64,000 bases of DNA from NCBI GenBank assembly GCA_965261775.1, contig OZ253477.1, positions 806,001 to 870,000 of the forward strand, given 5' to 3'. Shown piece by piece: positions 1 through 8,711 of this stretch. Source of the DNA: G965261775 sp965261775 (lineage in GTDB: Bacteria > Pseudomonadota > Gammaproteobacteria > Eutrophobiales > Eutrophobiaceae). Position numbers and translations under genes: made by a program. The stretch's first letter is position 1, and each line of letters opens with the position of its first letter. Below the pieces are notes generated by a model. That model did not search any database, was not told the origin of the DNA, and saw nothing but the letters and a program-made list of their open reading frames with translations.

Positions 1-356
1 CACTGGCGTTTGTCACAGGTTCATTTTTTGTCGGTATTGCCGGGGGGCTGAAAGTCCACTACATTGGGACGATTACGCCGAATCAGTTCGGAATCAGTTT
101 CATGGTATTTATTCTTATTTGGGTTATCGTCGGCGGTTATAACAAATTCTACGGCCCCATCATCGGCGTGATTGTGTTAACGCTTTTTGATGAATCCATT
201 CGCAGTTTTGAAGAAATAAGACCCGCTATTTACGGAGCGGTGCTCATTTTTTCCATTCTGTTTCTTCCACAGGGACTGGAGAGTATCCCGACAAAATTCA
301 AGGCCTGGTTCGGAATTGGTTCCGGTCGTGCCGACCCGCCTTTAACCGATCAATAA
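1..356 (+). CDS. livM: Branched-chain amino acid ABC transporter permease LivM, C-terminal end (5' truncated by window)
   Basis: The frame is open from base 3 to the stop at 354-356, so this is the last ~117 residues of a longer inner-membrane protein that starts outside the window. The visible part has hydrophobic segments around a GGYNKFYGPIIG stretch, the conserved loop of LivM/LivH permeases, and ends in a hydrophilic cytoplasmic tail. LivM pairs with LivH to form the membrane channel for leucine/isoleucine/valine or related substrates, driven by LivG and LivF. Those two ATPase genes follow directly, 15 bp downstream, which supports the call. The actual substrate (branched-chain amino acid, amide or urea) cannot be fixed without the binding protein gene. 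Confidence 0.85.
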   Translation, partial: LAFVTGSFFVGIAGGLKVHYIGTITPNQFGISFMVFILIWVIVGGYNKFYGPIIGVIVLTLFDESIRSFEEIRPAIYGAVLIFSILFLPQGLESIPTKFKAWFGIGSGRADPPLTDQ

Positions 357-371
357 GACAAAGAAACAACG

Positions 372-1127
372 ATGGCAATATTGGAGGTCAATAATGTAAG
401 CAAGCGGTTTGGCGGTATAGTCGCGCTGGATGATGTCAGCTTTAAGGTGGAAGAAGGCGAAATCCACGGTCTGATCGGGCCCAATGGCGCCGGGAAGAGT
501 ACAATGTTCAAAAACATTGCTGGATTCTATACGCCGACAAAAGGCACCATCGTTTATCAGGGGCGGAACATAGAAGGGAAAAAACCGTATAATATTTCGG
601 AAAAAGGGATTGTCCGCACCTTCCAGGAAACAATATTGTTTTCGGAGTTGACTGTATTTGAAAATGTCATGGTAGGGTGTCATATCAGGGCGCACACTGA
701 TTTATTCTCCGCAATTTTTGGCCTTGACAGAAAGAGACAAAAGCAGGCCGAACATAAGGTATTGGACGTCCTTGAGTTTATGGGCCTGAGTGATCGAAAA
801 AACCAGTTGGCTTCCGAATTGCCACTGGGGTCGCAACGGGCGTTAGCGATCTCCGTCGCGCTGGCTTCCGAACCCAGGCTGATGTTGATGGATGAACCCT
901 TTGCGGGAATGAATCCCGAAGAAACCAACCGGATGATGGCATTGGCCCGAAAAGTACAGGAGTCGGGTGTCACAATCGTATTAGTGGAACATGACATGAA
1001 AGCCGTCATGGGCCTGTGTCATTCCCTGACCGTATTGAATTTTGGTCAACTGCTCGCGCAGGGAACACCTGAAGAGATCCGAAATAACGACAACGTTATT
1101 GAAGCCTATCTGGGAGGAGCAAAATAA
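372..1127 (+). CDS. livG: Branched-chain amino acid ABC transporter ATP-binding protein LivG
   Basis: A 251-residue ABC ATPase that powers import through the LivHM permease. Walker A (GPNGAGKST) is at residues 36-44, Walker B is LMLMDEPFAG near residue 170, and the switch histidine lies in VEHDM near 205. The signature is LPLGSQR rather than the usual LSYGQQR, a mild variation. The C-terminal FGQLLAQGTPEEIRNN block and length are typical of LivG, not LivF. Its stop overlaps the livF start by one base (TAATG), so the two are probably translationally coupled in the livM-livG-livF operon. Confidence 0.93.
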   Translation: MAILEVNNVSKRFGGIVALDDVSFKVEEGEIHGLIGPNGAGKSTMFKNIAGFYTPTKGTIVYQGRNIEGKKPYNISEKGIVRTFQETILFSELTVFENVMVGCHIRAHTDLFSAIFGLDRKRQKQAEHKVLDVLEFMGLSDRKNQLASELPLGSQRALAISVALASEPRLMLMDEPFAGMNPEETNRMMALARKVQESGVTIVLVEHDMKAVMGLCHSLTVLNFGQLLAQGTPEEIRNNDNVIEAYLGGAK

Positions 1128-1834
1128 TGCTTTTGCAGGTCAATGATATACACGTCCATTATGGTCATGTGGCCGCATTAAAAGGCGTTTCATTTGCAGT
1201 GGAAGAAGCGGATTTTGTAACACTGATCGGCTCAAATGGCGCTGGCAAGAGTACTATTCTGCGTGCGATTTCCGGTCTTGATAACCCGAGTGCCGGCGCA
1301 ATTACCTTTAATGGAGAGCGAATTGAAAGACTTTCCGCCGATAAAATATTGAAAAAAGGCATTGCCCATGCGCCTGAAGGCCGGCGGGTATTCAAGGACC
1401 TGACCGTTACCGAAAATCTCCTGTTGGGGGCGTTCACGCGCGATGACGAAGAAGGCATTCAAAAGGACCTGGAGAAAGTATTTAATCATTTCCCCAGATT
1501 ACGGGAACGAAAAAACCAATCTGCCAGAACGATGAGTGGCGGCGAGCAACAGATGATCGCCATTGGTCGCGCCCTGATGTCCAGGCCAAAATTATTTCTG
1601 CTGGATGAACCCTCCCTGGGGCTGGCGCCGGTGATTGTGCAGGAGATCGCCCGGATCCTGACGGAAATCAACCGACAGGGTGTTTCCATTATTCTGGTTG
1701 AACAAAATGCGGAACTTGCTCTGGAATTGGCGCGACGCGGCTATGTGCTGGAAACGGGGAACATTTCCCTGGAAGGCAGGGCTGCGGAGCTGATGGATAA
1801 TGAGCACATCCGCAAAGCATATCTCGGAATTTAG
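1127..1834 (+). CDS. livF: Branched-chain amino acid ABC transporter ATP-binding protein LivF
   Basis: A 235-residue ABC ATPase, the second nucleotide-binding subunit of the Liv importer. Walker A (GSNGAGKST) is at residues 35-43, the signature is MSGGEQQM, Walker B is LFLLDEPSLGLAP, and the H-loop position carries VEQNA, the Gln variant typical of LivF. EGRRVFKDLTVTENLLLG is another LivF hallmark. It is the last gene of the transporter operon; tRNA-Arg follows 84 bp downstream on the same strand, with its own promoter-like sequence. Confidence 0.93.
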   Translation: MLLQVNDIHVHYGHVAALKGVSFAVEEADFVTLIGSNGAGKSTILRAISGLDNPSAGAITFNGERIERLSADKILKKGIAHAPEGRRVFKDLTVTENLLLGAFTRDDEEGIQKDLEKVFNHFPRLRERKNQSARTMSGGEQQMIAIGRALMSRPKLFLLDEPSLGLAPVIVQEIARILTEINRQGVSIILVEQNAELALELARRGYVLETGNISLEGRAAELMDNEHIRKAYLGI

Positions 1835-1887
1835 CCCGGATTTCGGATTGAACTGTCGTATCTGTAATTTTGCCGTAATATGATTTT

Positions 1888-1893
1888 TATAAT
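1888..1893 (+). promoter_or_regulatory. Putative -10 box of the tRNA-Arg promoter
   Basis: A perfect TATAAT lies 25 bp before the mature 5' end of tRNA-Arg. A convincing -35 box is not visible at 16-18 bp spacing (TAATTT at 1865-1870 is weak), so this is inference from the -10 box and its position. Confidence 0.4.
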
Positions 1894-1918
1894 AAAATGA
1901 CGAAACAGATATCTGAAT

Positions 1919-1995
1919 GCGCCTGTAGCTCAATTGGATAGAGTATCGGGCTTCGAACCCGAGGGTTGCAGGTTCGAGTCCTGCCAGGCGCGCCA
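1919..1995 (+). tRNA. tRNA-Arg (anticodon UCG)
   Basis: A complete 77-nt cloverleaf. The acceptor stem GCGCCTG pairs with CAGGCGC, the D arm is GCTC...GAGT, and the anticodon stem TCGGG/CCCGA encloses the loop CTTCGAA, giving anticodon TCG (reads CGA). The T arm contains GGTTCGAGTCC. The discriminator is G and the CCA end is genome-encoded (1993-1995). Confidence 0.97.
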
Positions 1996-2011
1996 TTTCA
2001 CAAATTGATTG

Positions 2012-2716
2012 TTATGTCATTTTCAGCAGGCCGTATTTGACAATACAAAAAAGTGCGCCGACCCCGTCTTTCCAGTCGATCTTCTTTCCTTCGGAGTACG
2101 TGCGGGCAAAATAGGAAATACTGACTTCATAGATTTTGATGTTCGGGATGCGCGCTATCTTCAGCGTGATTTCCGGTTCAAAGCCGAACCTGTTTTCTCT
2201 TAACGTTATATTTTTTATTATTTCGCTCCTGAAAAGTTTATAGCAGGTTTCCATATCGGTCAGATTTACATCACTGAACATATTACACAGCAAGGTTAAC
2301 AGTTTATTTCCAACAGAGTGCCAAAAGAACAATACCCGATTTATCTCTCCGCCCGAGAAGCGGCTTCCATAAACAACATCGGCGCCGTATTCCAGAATGG
2401 GTGTTAACAATTTCGGATATTCACTCGGATTATATTCAAGATCAGCATCCTGGATAATGACATAATCGCCCGTCACATGTGTGATACCGGAGCGTATCGC
2501 CGCCCCTTTTCCCTGATTTTTAGTATGTTTTACAAATTTGTCGACATGGTTGATTAAGGTGTTTTCTATAATCTCCGCGGTCCCGTCCGTTGAAGCGTCA
2601 TCAACAACGATGATCTGTATATTCTCAACAGCAGCGTTTCTGACCAGCTTTATTAGCCGTTCGATGGTGGATGCTTCGTTAAAACAGGGGATGACAACCG
2701 ACAGCGTATAGGACAT
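2012..2716 (-). CDS. Family 2 glycosyltransferase (dolichol-phosphate mannose/glucose synthase-like)
   Basis: A 234-residue GT-A fold glycosyltransferase. Early residues VVIPCFNEASTI and DDASTDGT (39-46) form the nucleotide-binding half, and QDADLEYNPSEYP (about 89-101) carries the metal-binding DxD-type motif; VYGSRFSGGE follows. The length and this motif set match the polyprenyl-phosphate sugar transferases, which use a lipid phosphate as acceptor, but there is no C-terminal membrane domain. It is last in a three-gene minus-strand run with a UDP-glucuronate decarboxylase-like gene (5 bp upstream) and suhB, suggesting a role in surface polysaccharide or lipid-linked sugar synthesis. Donor and acceptor are unknown. 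Confidence 0.82.
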   Translation of the reverse strand: MSYTLSVVIPCFNEASTIERLIKLVRNAAVENIQIIVVDDASTDGTAEIIENTLINHVDKFVKHTKNQGKGAAIRSGITHVTGDYVIIQDADLEYNPSEYPKLLTPILEYGADVVYGSRFSGGEINRVLFFWHSVGNKLLTLLCNMFSDVNLTDMETCYKLFRSEIIKNITLRENRFGFEPEITLKIARIPNIKIYEVSISYFARTYSEGKKIDWKDGVGALFCIVKYGLLKMT

Positions 2717-2721
2717 GAAAA

Positions 2722-3657
2722 TTACCGCAGTTTGTTTTTAAAGTACGCTATTGTTTCGGCGATACCCTGTTTGAATTCCACCCTGGGTTGCCAGCCCAAT
2801 TTTGTTTTGGCACAAGAAATATCCGGACAACGTTGTTTCGGATCATTCTCGGGCAATGTTTTGTGAGTGATGCTGGATGTGCTGTTCGTTTCTTCTTTAA
2901 TGTAATGAGCTAACTCCAGAATGGAAATTTCAAACGGGTTACCCAGATTGACGGGCTGATATATGTTATCCGTATTCATCAGTATCTTCAAGCCCGCGAT
3001 CAAATCACTGACATAACACAAAGAACGGGTCTGTTTGCCGTTACCATACAGGGTTATATCGTCATTTTGTAACGCCTGTACGATGAAATTGCTGATGACT
3101 CGCCCGTCATTTATCGCCATATTCGGTCCATAAGTATTGAAGATTCGCGCTACTCTGATATCCAGACCAAGTTGACGATGGTAATCAAAGAACAGTGTTT
3201 CAGCGCAGCGTTTCCCTTCATCATAACAGGCACGCACGCCAATGGGATTGACACTTCCCCAATAATCTTCGGTTTGCGGGTGTATCAGGGGGTCGCCATA
3301 GACCTCGCTGGTGGAGGCCTGTAATACCCGTATATTCAGGCGCCTGGCCAGATCTAGTACGTTGATTGCCCCCGAAACGCTGGTTTTTACGGTTTTTATC
3401 GGATCGCGCTGATAGTGAATCGGGCTAGCGGGACAAGCCAGATTATAAATCTGATCTACCTTGACATAAACCGGGAGACAAATATCATGCTGAAAGACCT
3501 CAAAATGGGGATATGTCAACAAATCAATAATATTGTCTTTTGTCCCGGTGAAAAAATTATCCAGACAAATAACTTCATGCCCCTCTTCAAGAAGATTTCG
3601 GCATAAATGGGAACCCAAAAAACCGGCGCCGCCCGTTACCAAAATTCTTTTTTTCAT
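2722..3657 (-). CDS. uxs: NAD-dependent UDP-glucuronate decarboxylase (UDP-xylose synthase)-like protein
   Basis: A 311-residue short-chain dehydrogenase/epimerase. The Rossmann motif GGAGFLGSH is at residues 9-17. The catalytic region holds STSEVYGDP (Ser/Thr) and ACYDEGKRCAE (Tyr-x3-Lys). The ACYDEGKR block and the LYGNGKQTRSLCYVSDL segment are typical of the UXS group, which converts UDP-glucuronate to UDP-xylose through a 4-keto intermediate. A GDP/UDP-sugar 4-epimerase remains possible but less likely. It sits between suhB and a family 2 glycosyltransferase, with a 2-bp gap to suhB and 5 bp to the transferase, so the sugar it makes may be used by that enzyme. Confidence 0.85.
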   Translation of the reverse strand: MKKRILVTGGAGFLGSHLCRNLLEEGHEVICLDNFFTGTKDNIIDLLTYPHFEVFQHDICLPVYVKVDQIYNLACPASPIHYQRDPIKTVKTSVSGAINVLDLARRLNIRVLQASTSEVYGDPLIHPQTEDYWGSVNPIGVRACYDEGKRCAETLFFDYHRQLGLDIRVARIFNTYGPNMAINDGRVISNFIVQALQNDDITLYGNGKQTRSLCYVSDLIAGLKILMNTDNIYQPVNLGNPFEISILELAHYIKEETNSTSSITHKTLPENDPKQRCPDISCAKTKLGWQPRVEFKQGIAETIAYFKNKLR

Positions 3658-3659
3658 CT

Positions 3660-4442
3660 TTACCCCGTCAGTTTTTGTATCATGGCCTGTAATACCTTGG
3701 GATTCGCGGAAATAATGTTTCCGCTTTTGATATAATCCACGCCCCCGGTCAATTCACTGTTTATTCCCCCCGATTCCTGGACAAGCAACGCCCCGGCTGC
3801 AATATCCCACGGTTTCAGATTATATTCCCAAAAACCATCCAATCGACCGCAGGCCACATAAGCGAGGTCCAGCGAGGACGCCCCTGCCCGTCTGATGCCA
3901 GAGACCAGAGGATAAAGCGCCCTGAAACTCGCGATAAACTTATCCATTTCCTTTCCGTCGCCATCGCCAAAGGGAAAACCCGTGCCCAACAGAGCGCCGT
4001 CCAGCGTTTTTTGTGAGCTGACCCGAATCTTCTTATGATTATTGAGCCGGGCGCCTTCGCCTTTTGAGGCCGTGAAAAGCTCCTGTTTAACCGGATCATA
4101 GATAACCGCCTGGCTCAACACCCCCCGGTATTGTAACCCTATCGAAACTGCAAAATGGGGGAAGCCGTGTAAAAAATTGGTGGTGCCATCAAGCGGGTCG
4201 ATAATCCATAGATAATCACTGCTGCCAGAACGGCCTGATTCTTCCGCCAGAAAAGCATGGTCGGGGTAGACGTTTTTAATCGTCTCAATAATCATGCTTT
4301 CAGCCTGTCGATCTACCTCCGACACGAAATCATTTTTGCCTTTCACGTTGATAGTGATATCACCTGTCCGATCCAGTTCTCGTACAATGTAATCGCCTGA
4401 AACCCTGGCAGCGCGAATGGCAATATTGAGTTTGGGATGCAT
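3660..4442 (-). CDS. suhB: Inositol-1-monophosphatase family protein (SuhB-like)
   Basis: A 260-residue Mg2+-dependent phosphatase of the inositol monophosphatase superfamily. The metal-binding motifs are present: EES near residue 67, the WIIDPLDGTTNFLHGFP block near 80-96, and WDIAAGALLVQESGG near 212. The start MHPKLNIAIRAAR is the usual SuhB N-terminus. SuhB also takes part in rRNA antitermination in Escherichia coli. Here the gene leads a small operon with sugar nucleotide genes, so a metabolic role is also plausible. Confidence 0.9.
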   Translation of the reverse strand: MHPKLNIAIRAARVSGDYIVRELDRTGDITINVKGKNDFVSEVDRQAESMIIETIKNVYPDHAFLAEESGRSGSSDYLWIIDPLDGTTNFLHGFPHFAVSIGLQYRGVLSQAVIYDPVKQELFTASKGEGARLNNHKKIRVSSQKTLDGALLGTGFPFGDGDGKEMDKFIASFRALYPLVSGIRRAGASSLDLAYVACGRLDGFWEYNLKPWDIAAGALLVQESGGINSELTGGVDYIKSGNIISANPKVLQAMIQKLTG

Positions 4443-4763
4443 AATTTCTCCAATAGAGGTTAAAAATGTCTTCTACTGTTTCAATAATCATTATCTATAA
4501 AAAATGATCTTGATAACATACATATTATGCTGATCGGTATTCCCTGTCACAATAATATCGGCGGTGCCGGTGAATCAGGCGAAGATGGAATGATGCTATA
4601 CCCCATCTGGAACAGCGCATGATAAACACTGGTTTTCTGGATATTGTTTGCCCCGGTAAGCTGATGGCACAATCTGGTTTAATCAGGTGAAATTCGGGGG
4701 AAACTGAAGACATATACTGTGTGGTCTTCCGTCTCAATCAAATGCTGATAAAGCATAAATAAA
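4443..4763. other. Intergenic region after purM (321 bp), no recognisable gene
   Basis: On the minus strand this lies between the purM stop and suhB. In many gammaproteobacteria purN follows purM here. I read the minus strand in all frames and found only short stretches of up to 70 codons with no PurN-like motif. It probably holds the promoter of suhB. No clear terminator was seen. Confidence 0.5.
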
Positions 4764-5813
4764 TTATAAGAAGCGTACCGCTTTGTCCTGTCTCTTTTTA
4801 ACCCGGCCTATCTTCCAGCACCCTATCCCCTGAGCATTCAGATTCTCAAGCGCACTGTCCGCATCATCCGGCGAGACGCACAGAACCAGTCCCGCGCCGC
4901 AGTTAAATGTTCGATACATTTCTTCCATATCAATATCCCAGGTTTCCTGTAACCACTTGAAAATCGCCGGTAATGTCCAACTACTGCTGTCTATCTCAAC
5001 AGACAGACTATCGGGAATCACACGAGGGATATTTTCAATCAGGCCGCCCCCGGTGATATGGGCAATCGCCCTGATCGGTATTTTTTTAATCAAACCGAGC
5101 ACTGTTCTGACATAAATTTGCGTGGGCTCGATGAAGTGATCAATTAATGGTTTCCCGTCCAGAGTTTCGGACAGGTCCTGACAGGTGACGGAGAGAATTT
5201 TACGGATCAGGGAATAACCATTAGCATGGCAACCGCTGGAAGCCAACGCGATCAGCACATCGTTTTCAGACACCTTTTCACCCGTGATAAGCTTGTCTTT
5301 TTCAACAACGCCGACACAGAAACCTGCCAGATCATAATCCCCGTTCCGATACATCCCCGGCATTTCTGCAATCTCCCCGCCGACAAGGGCGGTGCCAGCC
5401 ATAGAGCAGCCTTTGATGATACCGTTGATAACCCGCTCGGCGACCTCCACATCCAGACTGGAACAGGCGAAGTAATCAAGAAAAAAAAGCGGTTCTGCGC
5501 CTTGCACGATCACGTCATTGACACACATTGCCACGAGGTCGATGCCGATGGCATCGTGCCGACCGGATTCAACAGCAAGTTTCACCTTGGTCCCTACGCC
5601 GTCAGTGCCGGACACCAGGATTGGATGGCGATAGTCAAGAATACCGATGTCAAACAGGGCCCCAAACCCGCCTAAATCGCCCATCACCCCTTCCCGGCAG
5701 GTACGCGTGACGTTTTTTTTGAGGCGCTGTACCAATGCATTTCCGCGCTTGATATTGACACCAGCCTCTTGATAGCCAGATATTTTTCCGGTTTTTCTGT
5801 TCATCGTTATCAA
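4764..5813 (-). CDS. purM: Phosphoribosylformylglycinamidine cyclo-ligase (AIR synthetase) PurM
   Basis: A 349-residue cytoplasmic enzyme making aminoimidazole ribonucleotide in purine synthesis. It opens with the family-typical ISGYQEAGVNIKRGN. LVSGTDGVGTKVKLA and the ATP-binding region GAEPLFFLDYFAC follow, and HITGGGLIENIPRV is the conserved C-terminal block. Length fits the family (~345). Two in-frame ATGs lie 9 bp apart (5813 and 5804) and either could be used. The gene is divergent from a DUF2066 gene, an arrangement known in Pseudomonas and relatives, but the usual downstream purN is absent. Confidence 0.96.
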   Translation of the reverse strand: MITMNRKTGKISGYQEAGVNIKRGNALVQRLKKNVTRTCREGVMGDLGGFGALFDIGILDYRHPILVSGTDGVGTKVKLAVESGRHDAIGIDLVAMCVNDVIVQGAEPLFFLDYFACSSLDVEVAERVINGIIKGCSMAGTALVGGEIAEMPGMYRNGDYDLAGFCVGVVEKDKLITGEKVSENDVLIALASSGCHANGYSLIRKILSVTCQDLSETLDGKPLIDHFIEPTQIYVRTVLGLIKKIPIRAIAHITGGGLIENIPRVIPDSLSVEIDSSSWTLPAIFKWLQETWDIDMEEMYRTFNCGAGLVLCVSPDDADSALENLNAQGIGCWKIGRVKKRQDKAVRFL

Positions 5814-5882
5814 TGGTATAAGGCAAATGCCTCCACCGCAATCTCCTTGACTTACATACGCGTTTTACATAGCGTATTAAAC

Positions 5883-6926
5883 ATGAATTTGAAGATATTG
5901 CCGTTTATCGTGTTTGCCATGCTGTTACCGCAATCGGCTCTGGGAATAAAGATCTCGGGGCTGTATCAGGCGACCGTGGCGGTGGACGATCAGTCTTCAT
6001 CCACTCATAAGACCGCGCTGGAGGAGGGTTTGAGACAGGTTCTGGTCAAACTGACCGGCGACCCGCATATTGGCAAAAATAAGGATATGGCAACGTTACT
6101 GCAAAACCCGAAACGTTATGTTCAGCAATTCCGTTACCGGCAAAACAAACGGGAAGAAGATCAGGAGCAGGCAGCGACCGAAATCTGGATTCAATTTGAT
6201 GAAAACACCATCAATCGGGACATGAGGCATCATGGTCTGTTTATATGGGGTAAAGATCGCCCTTCAATACTGATCTGGCTGGCATACGAAGATAACGCGG
6301 TCAGGTACCTGGCAGGTTTTGATGACAAGAAAGACTACCTGAAATGGCTTAACAGCCGTGCTATGGAAAGAGGACTTGCCCTGCTGTTTCCATTATTTGA
6401 TCTTGAAGACGCTGCCAATATACAGATCGGAGATGTATGGGCCGGTTTTGACGAGCCAGTATTGAAGGCCTCGGAGCGTTATCGGGCGAACATGGTGTTG
6501 ACAGGGCGGCTGGTTCAGGTCGCGCCCACACGCTGGGAAACCAGATGGACAGGCTATCTGGATGAAAACAAATTGACCTGGAATACACACGGCGAATTAC
6601 CTCGAACTGCACTGATGGAAGGGATCACCGAACTTGCCGACAGACTCGCGGCACGTTACGCCAACGCCGTTTCAAGCGATGGCGAGCTTATTAATGTGTC
6701 GGTACTGAATGTCAAATCCATTGACGATTATGCGAAGGCGCTGTCTTTTTTTGAAACGTTACAGGCGGTGATTTCAGTCAATATAAAACACGTCGTTGAT
6801 GATAAAGTCGTCTTTCAGCTTGTCAGTCAGGCGGGCATTGATGTTATTGAACAGACCATCAAATTGAACAAAAACCTGGTGCGCGTTGACGATAAGCAAC
6901 AAATCGTCTATAAATTATTGAGATGA
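5883..6926 (+). CDS. DUF2066 domain exported protein
   Basis: A ~347-residue protein of unknown function. I chose ATG 5883 because it yields a clean signal peptide (hydrophobic core LPFIVFAMLLPQ, cleavage after SALG), whereas the upstream in-frame start overlaps purM. The sequence after the signal, GLYQATVAVDDQSS...ALEEGLRQVLVKLTGD, is the conserved opening of DUF2066. The family is found divergent from purM and upstream of PerM and hda in gammaproteobacteria, as here. It is probably periplasmic or envelope-associated. It overlaps the next gene by 4 bp (ATGA), implying translational coupling. Confidence 0.88.
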   Translation: MNLKILPFIVFAMLLPQSALGIKISGLYQATVAVDDQSSSTHKTALEEGLRQVLVKLTGDPHIGKNKDMATLLQNPKRYVQQFRYRQNKREEDQEQAATEIWIQFDENTINRDMRHHGLFIWGKDRPSILIWLAYEDNAVRYLAGFDDKKDYLKWLNSRAMERGLALLFPLFDLEDAANIQIGDVWAGFDEPVLKASERYRANMVLTGRLVQVAPTRWETRWTGYLDENKLTWNTHGELPRTALMEGITELADRLAARYANAVSSDGELINVSVLNVKSIDDYAKALSFFETLQAVISVNIKHVVDDKVVFQLVSQAGIDVIEQTIKLNKNLVRVDDKQQIVYKLLR

Positions 6927-7990
6927 GCAATCACATAACGGACACACAGAAGTGGTTAATACTGGCCGTTACTGTGAGCATCATCGGTCTTGTCTATCTG
7001 CTGAGTCCGATATTGATCCCTTTCATACTGGCGGCGTTTCTGGCGTACCTTGGCGACCCGGTCGTTGACAGACTGGAAACCGTAAAGTTTTCGCGCACAC
7101 TGGCGGTTGTGTTTGTCTTTTCGTTGATGTTGCTTGTCGGGGTCTGCTTTCTATTATTCATACTGCCCTTGCTTGAAGAACAATTCAGACGGCTTGTCAC
7201 GCAAATTCCGAAGTTCCTTGAGTGGGCGCAAATAAAAATGCTACCGCGGCTGTCGCACTATATTGGCCTGGAAGAAGAGGCGATACAGCTTGATGAGGTT
7301 GGACAATATGTGATACAACACTGGCAGACTCTGGGCAATTTTCTGGGCAAGTTCCTGCTCAAGATATCAGCATCGGGTCAATTGCTGATGCTATGGATCG
7401 GCTACCTGTTATTAATCCCGGTTGTGACATTTTATCTGCTCAGGGACTGGGATATTCTGATGGTAAAATTATCCACCCTGTTCCCGCTGAAATACAAGTC
7501 TAAACTGACAAAACTGGCCAGGGACTGCGATGCCGTGCTGGCCGAATTTCTGCGTGGACAACTGCTGGTCATGGTGGCTCAGAGTGTTTTTTACAGCATC
7601 GGTTTATCGCTGGTGGGTCTGGAATTTTCAATATTAATTGGTGTAACCGCTGGTCTGGTGAGTTTTGTTCCCTATCTGGGCCTCATTGTCGGGGTCGGGA
7701 TCGCCAGTATCGCCGCGTTTATACAATTTCACGACTTTATATCTATCGGGTTTGTACTCGCCGTTTTTGGCCTTGGGCAAATATTTGAGAGTATGGTGCT
7801 TTCACCGCTATTAATTGGTGACCGCATCGGCCTGCATCCAGTTGCAGTTATCTTTTCCGTTATGGCTGGCGCACAGTTATTCGGTTTTCTCGGCATGCTA
7901 ATCGCGCTCCCTGCTACCGCCGTCATCACCGTGTTATTAAGATATTTTCTCCATGAACATTATCTAAACAGCACCCTTTACAAAAACTAG
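6923..7990 (+). CDS. perM: AI-2E family transporter / PerM-type permease
   Basis: A 355-residue polytopic inner-membrane protein with the AI-2E transporter layout: two N-terminal membrane spans (about 10-85), a soluble stretch around 95-140, then a C-terminal bundle of hydrophobic segments including SFVPYLGLIVGVG and the HPVAVIFSVMAGAQLFGFLGMLIALPATAV block. Members export autoinducer-2, Na+/H+ or have unknown substrates, so the substrate is not assigned. It lies between the DUF2066 gene (4-bp overlap) and hda (2-bp gap), so the three form one operon. Confidence 0.9.
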   Translation: MSNHITDTQKWLILAVTVSIIGLVYLLSPILIPFILAAFLAYLGDPVVDRLETVKFSRTLAVVFVFSLMLLVGVCFLLFILPLLEEQFRRLVTQIPKFLEWAQIKMLPRLSHYIGLEEEAIQLDEVGQYVIQHWQTLGNFLGKFLLKISASGQLLMLWIGYLLLIPVVTFYLLRDWDILMVKLSTLFPLKYKSKLTKLARDCDAVLAEFLRGQLLVMVAQSVFYSIGLSLVGLEFSILIGVTAGLVSFVPYLGLIVGVGIASIAAFIQFHDFISIGFVLAVFGLGQIFESMVLSPLLIGDRIGLHPVAVIFSVMAGAQLFGFLGMLIALPATAVITVLLRYFLHEHYLNSTLYKN

Positions 7991-7992
7991 CC

Positions 7993-8706
7993 ATGGTCAA
8001 CGTAGTCTCGGCCCAGATTCCATTTCATTTTGGTGATTGGCAGAAGCATGATTTTGATTCCTTTCTTCCGGGGGAAAACCAAAAACTAATGGCGTTATTA
8101 ATGCTGATTGCCAAAAATGAAGTGCGACACAGGCTTTATTTGTGGGGTGCTAAATCAGTGGGCAAGACACATTTACTACAGGCAACCTGTCGACAAGCGA
8201 ACGAGTATGGCTTGCGAGCAGCCTATATCCCGTTGAAACAACACGCGAAAATCAGTGTGGATATATTGCATGATCTTGGTGAAATGGATCTGATCGGCGT
8301 GGATGATCTTGAAACCATTCGCGGCGCCATCGAATGGCAACAGGGTTTAATCTGGCTATATAATGAATTGCGTGACCAGTCCCGTTCCTTGCTTTTCGGC
8401 GCGACCGTCTCCCCACAGAATATCATGCTTGAGCTTGCCGACCTGACTTCCAGATTGGCGTGGGATCAGGTTTTTCAGGTCAAAGAAGCGAATGAAGCGG
8501 TTAAAATTCAAATCCTTAAACAAAAGGCGAAAAGACGTTCTCTCGAATTGAGCGATGAGGTAATTGATTATCTGATACGCCGTGTCAAACGTGATCTGAA
8601 TTCCCTGATCAATTTGCTTGATGCAATAGACCATGCTTCGCTGACCGCCAAACGCAGAGTCACCATACCCTTTATAAAAGAATTTATTTCAATGGATGAC
8701 GGGTGA
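7993..8706 (+). CDS. hda: DnaA regulatory inactivator Hda
   Basis: A 237-residue AAA+ protein homologous to DnaA domain III. Walker A is GAKSVGKTH (about 51-59) and the Walker B region is DLIGVDDLETI; the C-terminal helical lid includes QILKQKAKRRSLELSDEV. The N-terminal QIPFHF (residues 8-13) fits the beta-clamp binding motif Hda uses to dock on the sliding clamp and promote DnaA-ATP hydrolysis, limiting re-initiation of replication. It lacks the DnaA DNA-binding domain IV, as expected. It is third in the DUF2066-perM-hda run, a conserved gammaproteobacterial arrangement. Confidence 0.92.
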   Translation: MVNVVSAQIPFHFGDWQKHDFDSFLPGENQKLMALLMLIAKNEVRHRLYLWGAKSVGKTHLLQATCRQANEYGLRAAYIPLKQHAKISVDILHDLGEMDLIGVDDLETIRGAIEWQQGLIWLYNELRDQSRSLLFGATVSPQNIMLELADLTSRLAWDQVFQVKEANEAVKIQILKQKAKRRSLELSDEVIDYLIRRVKRDLNSLINLLDAIDHASLTAKRRVTIPFIKEFISMDDG

Positions 8707-8711
8707 TTTGC

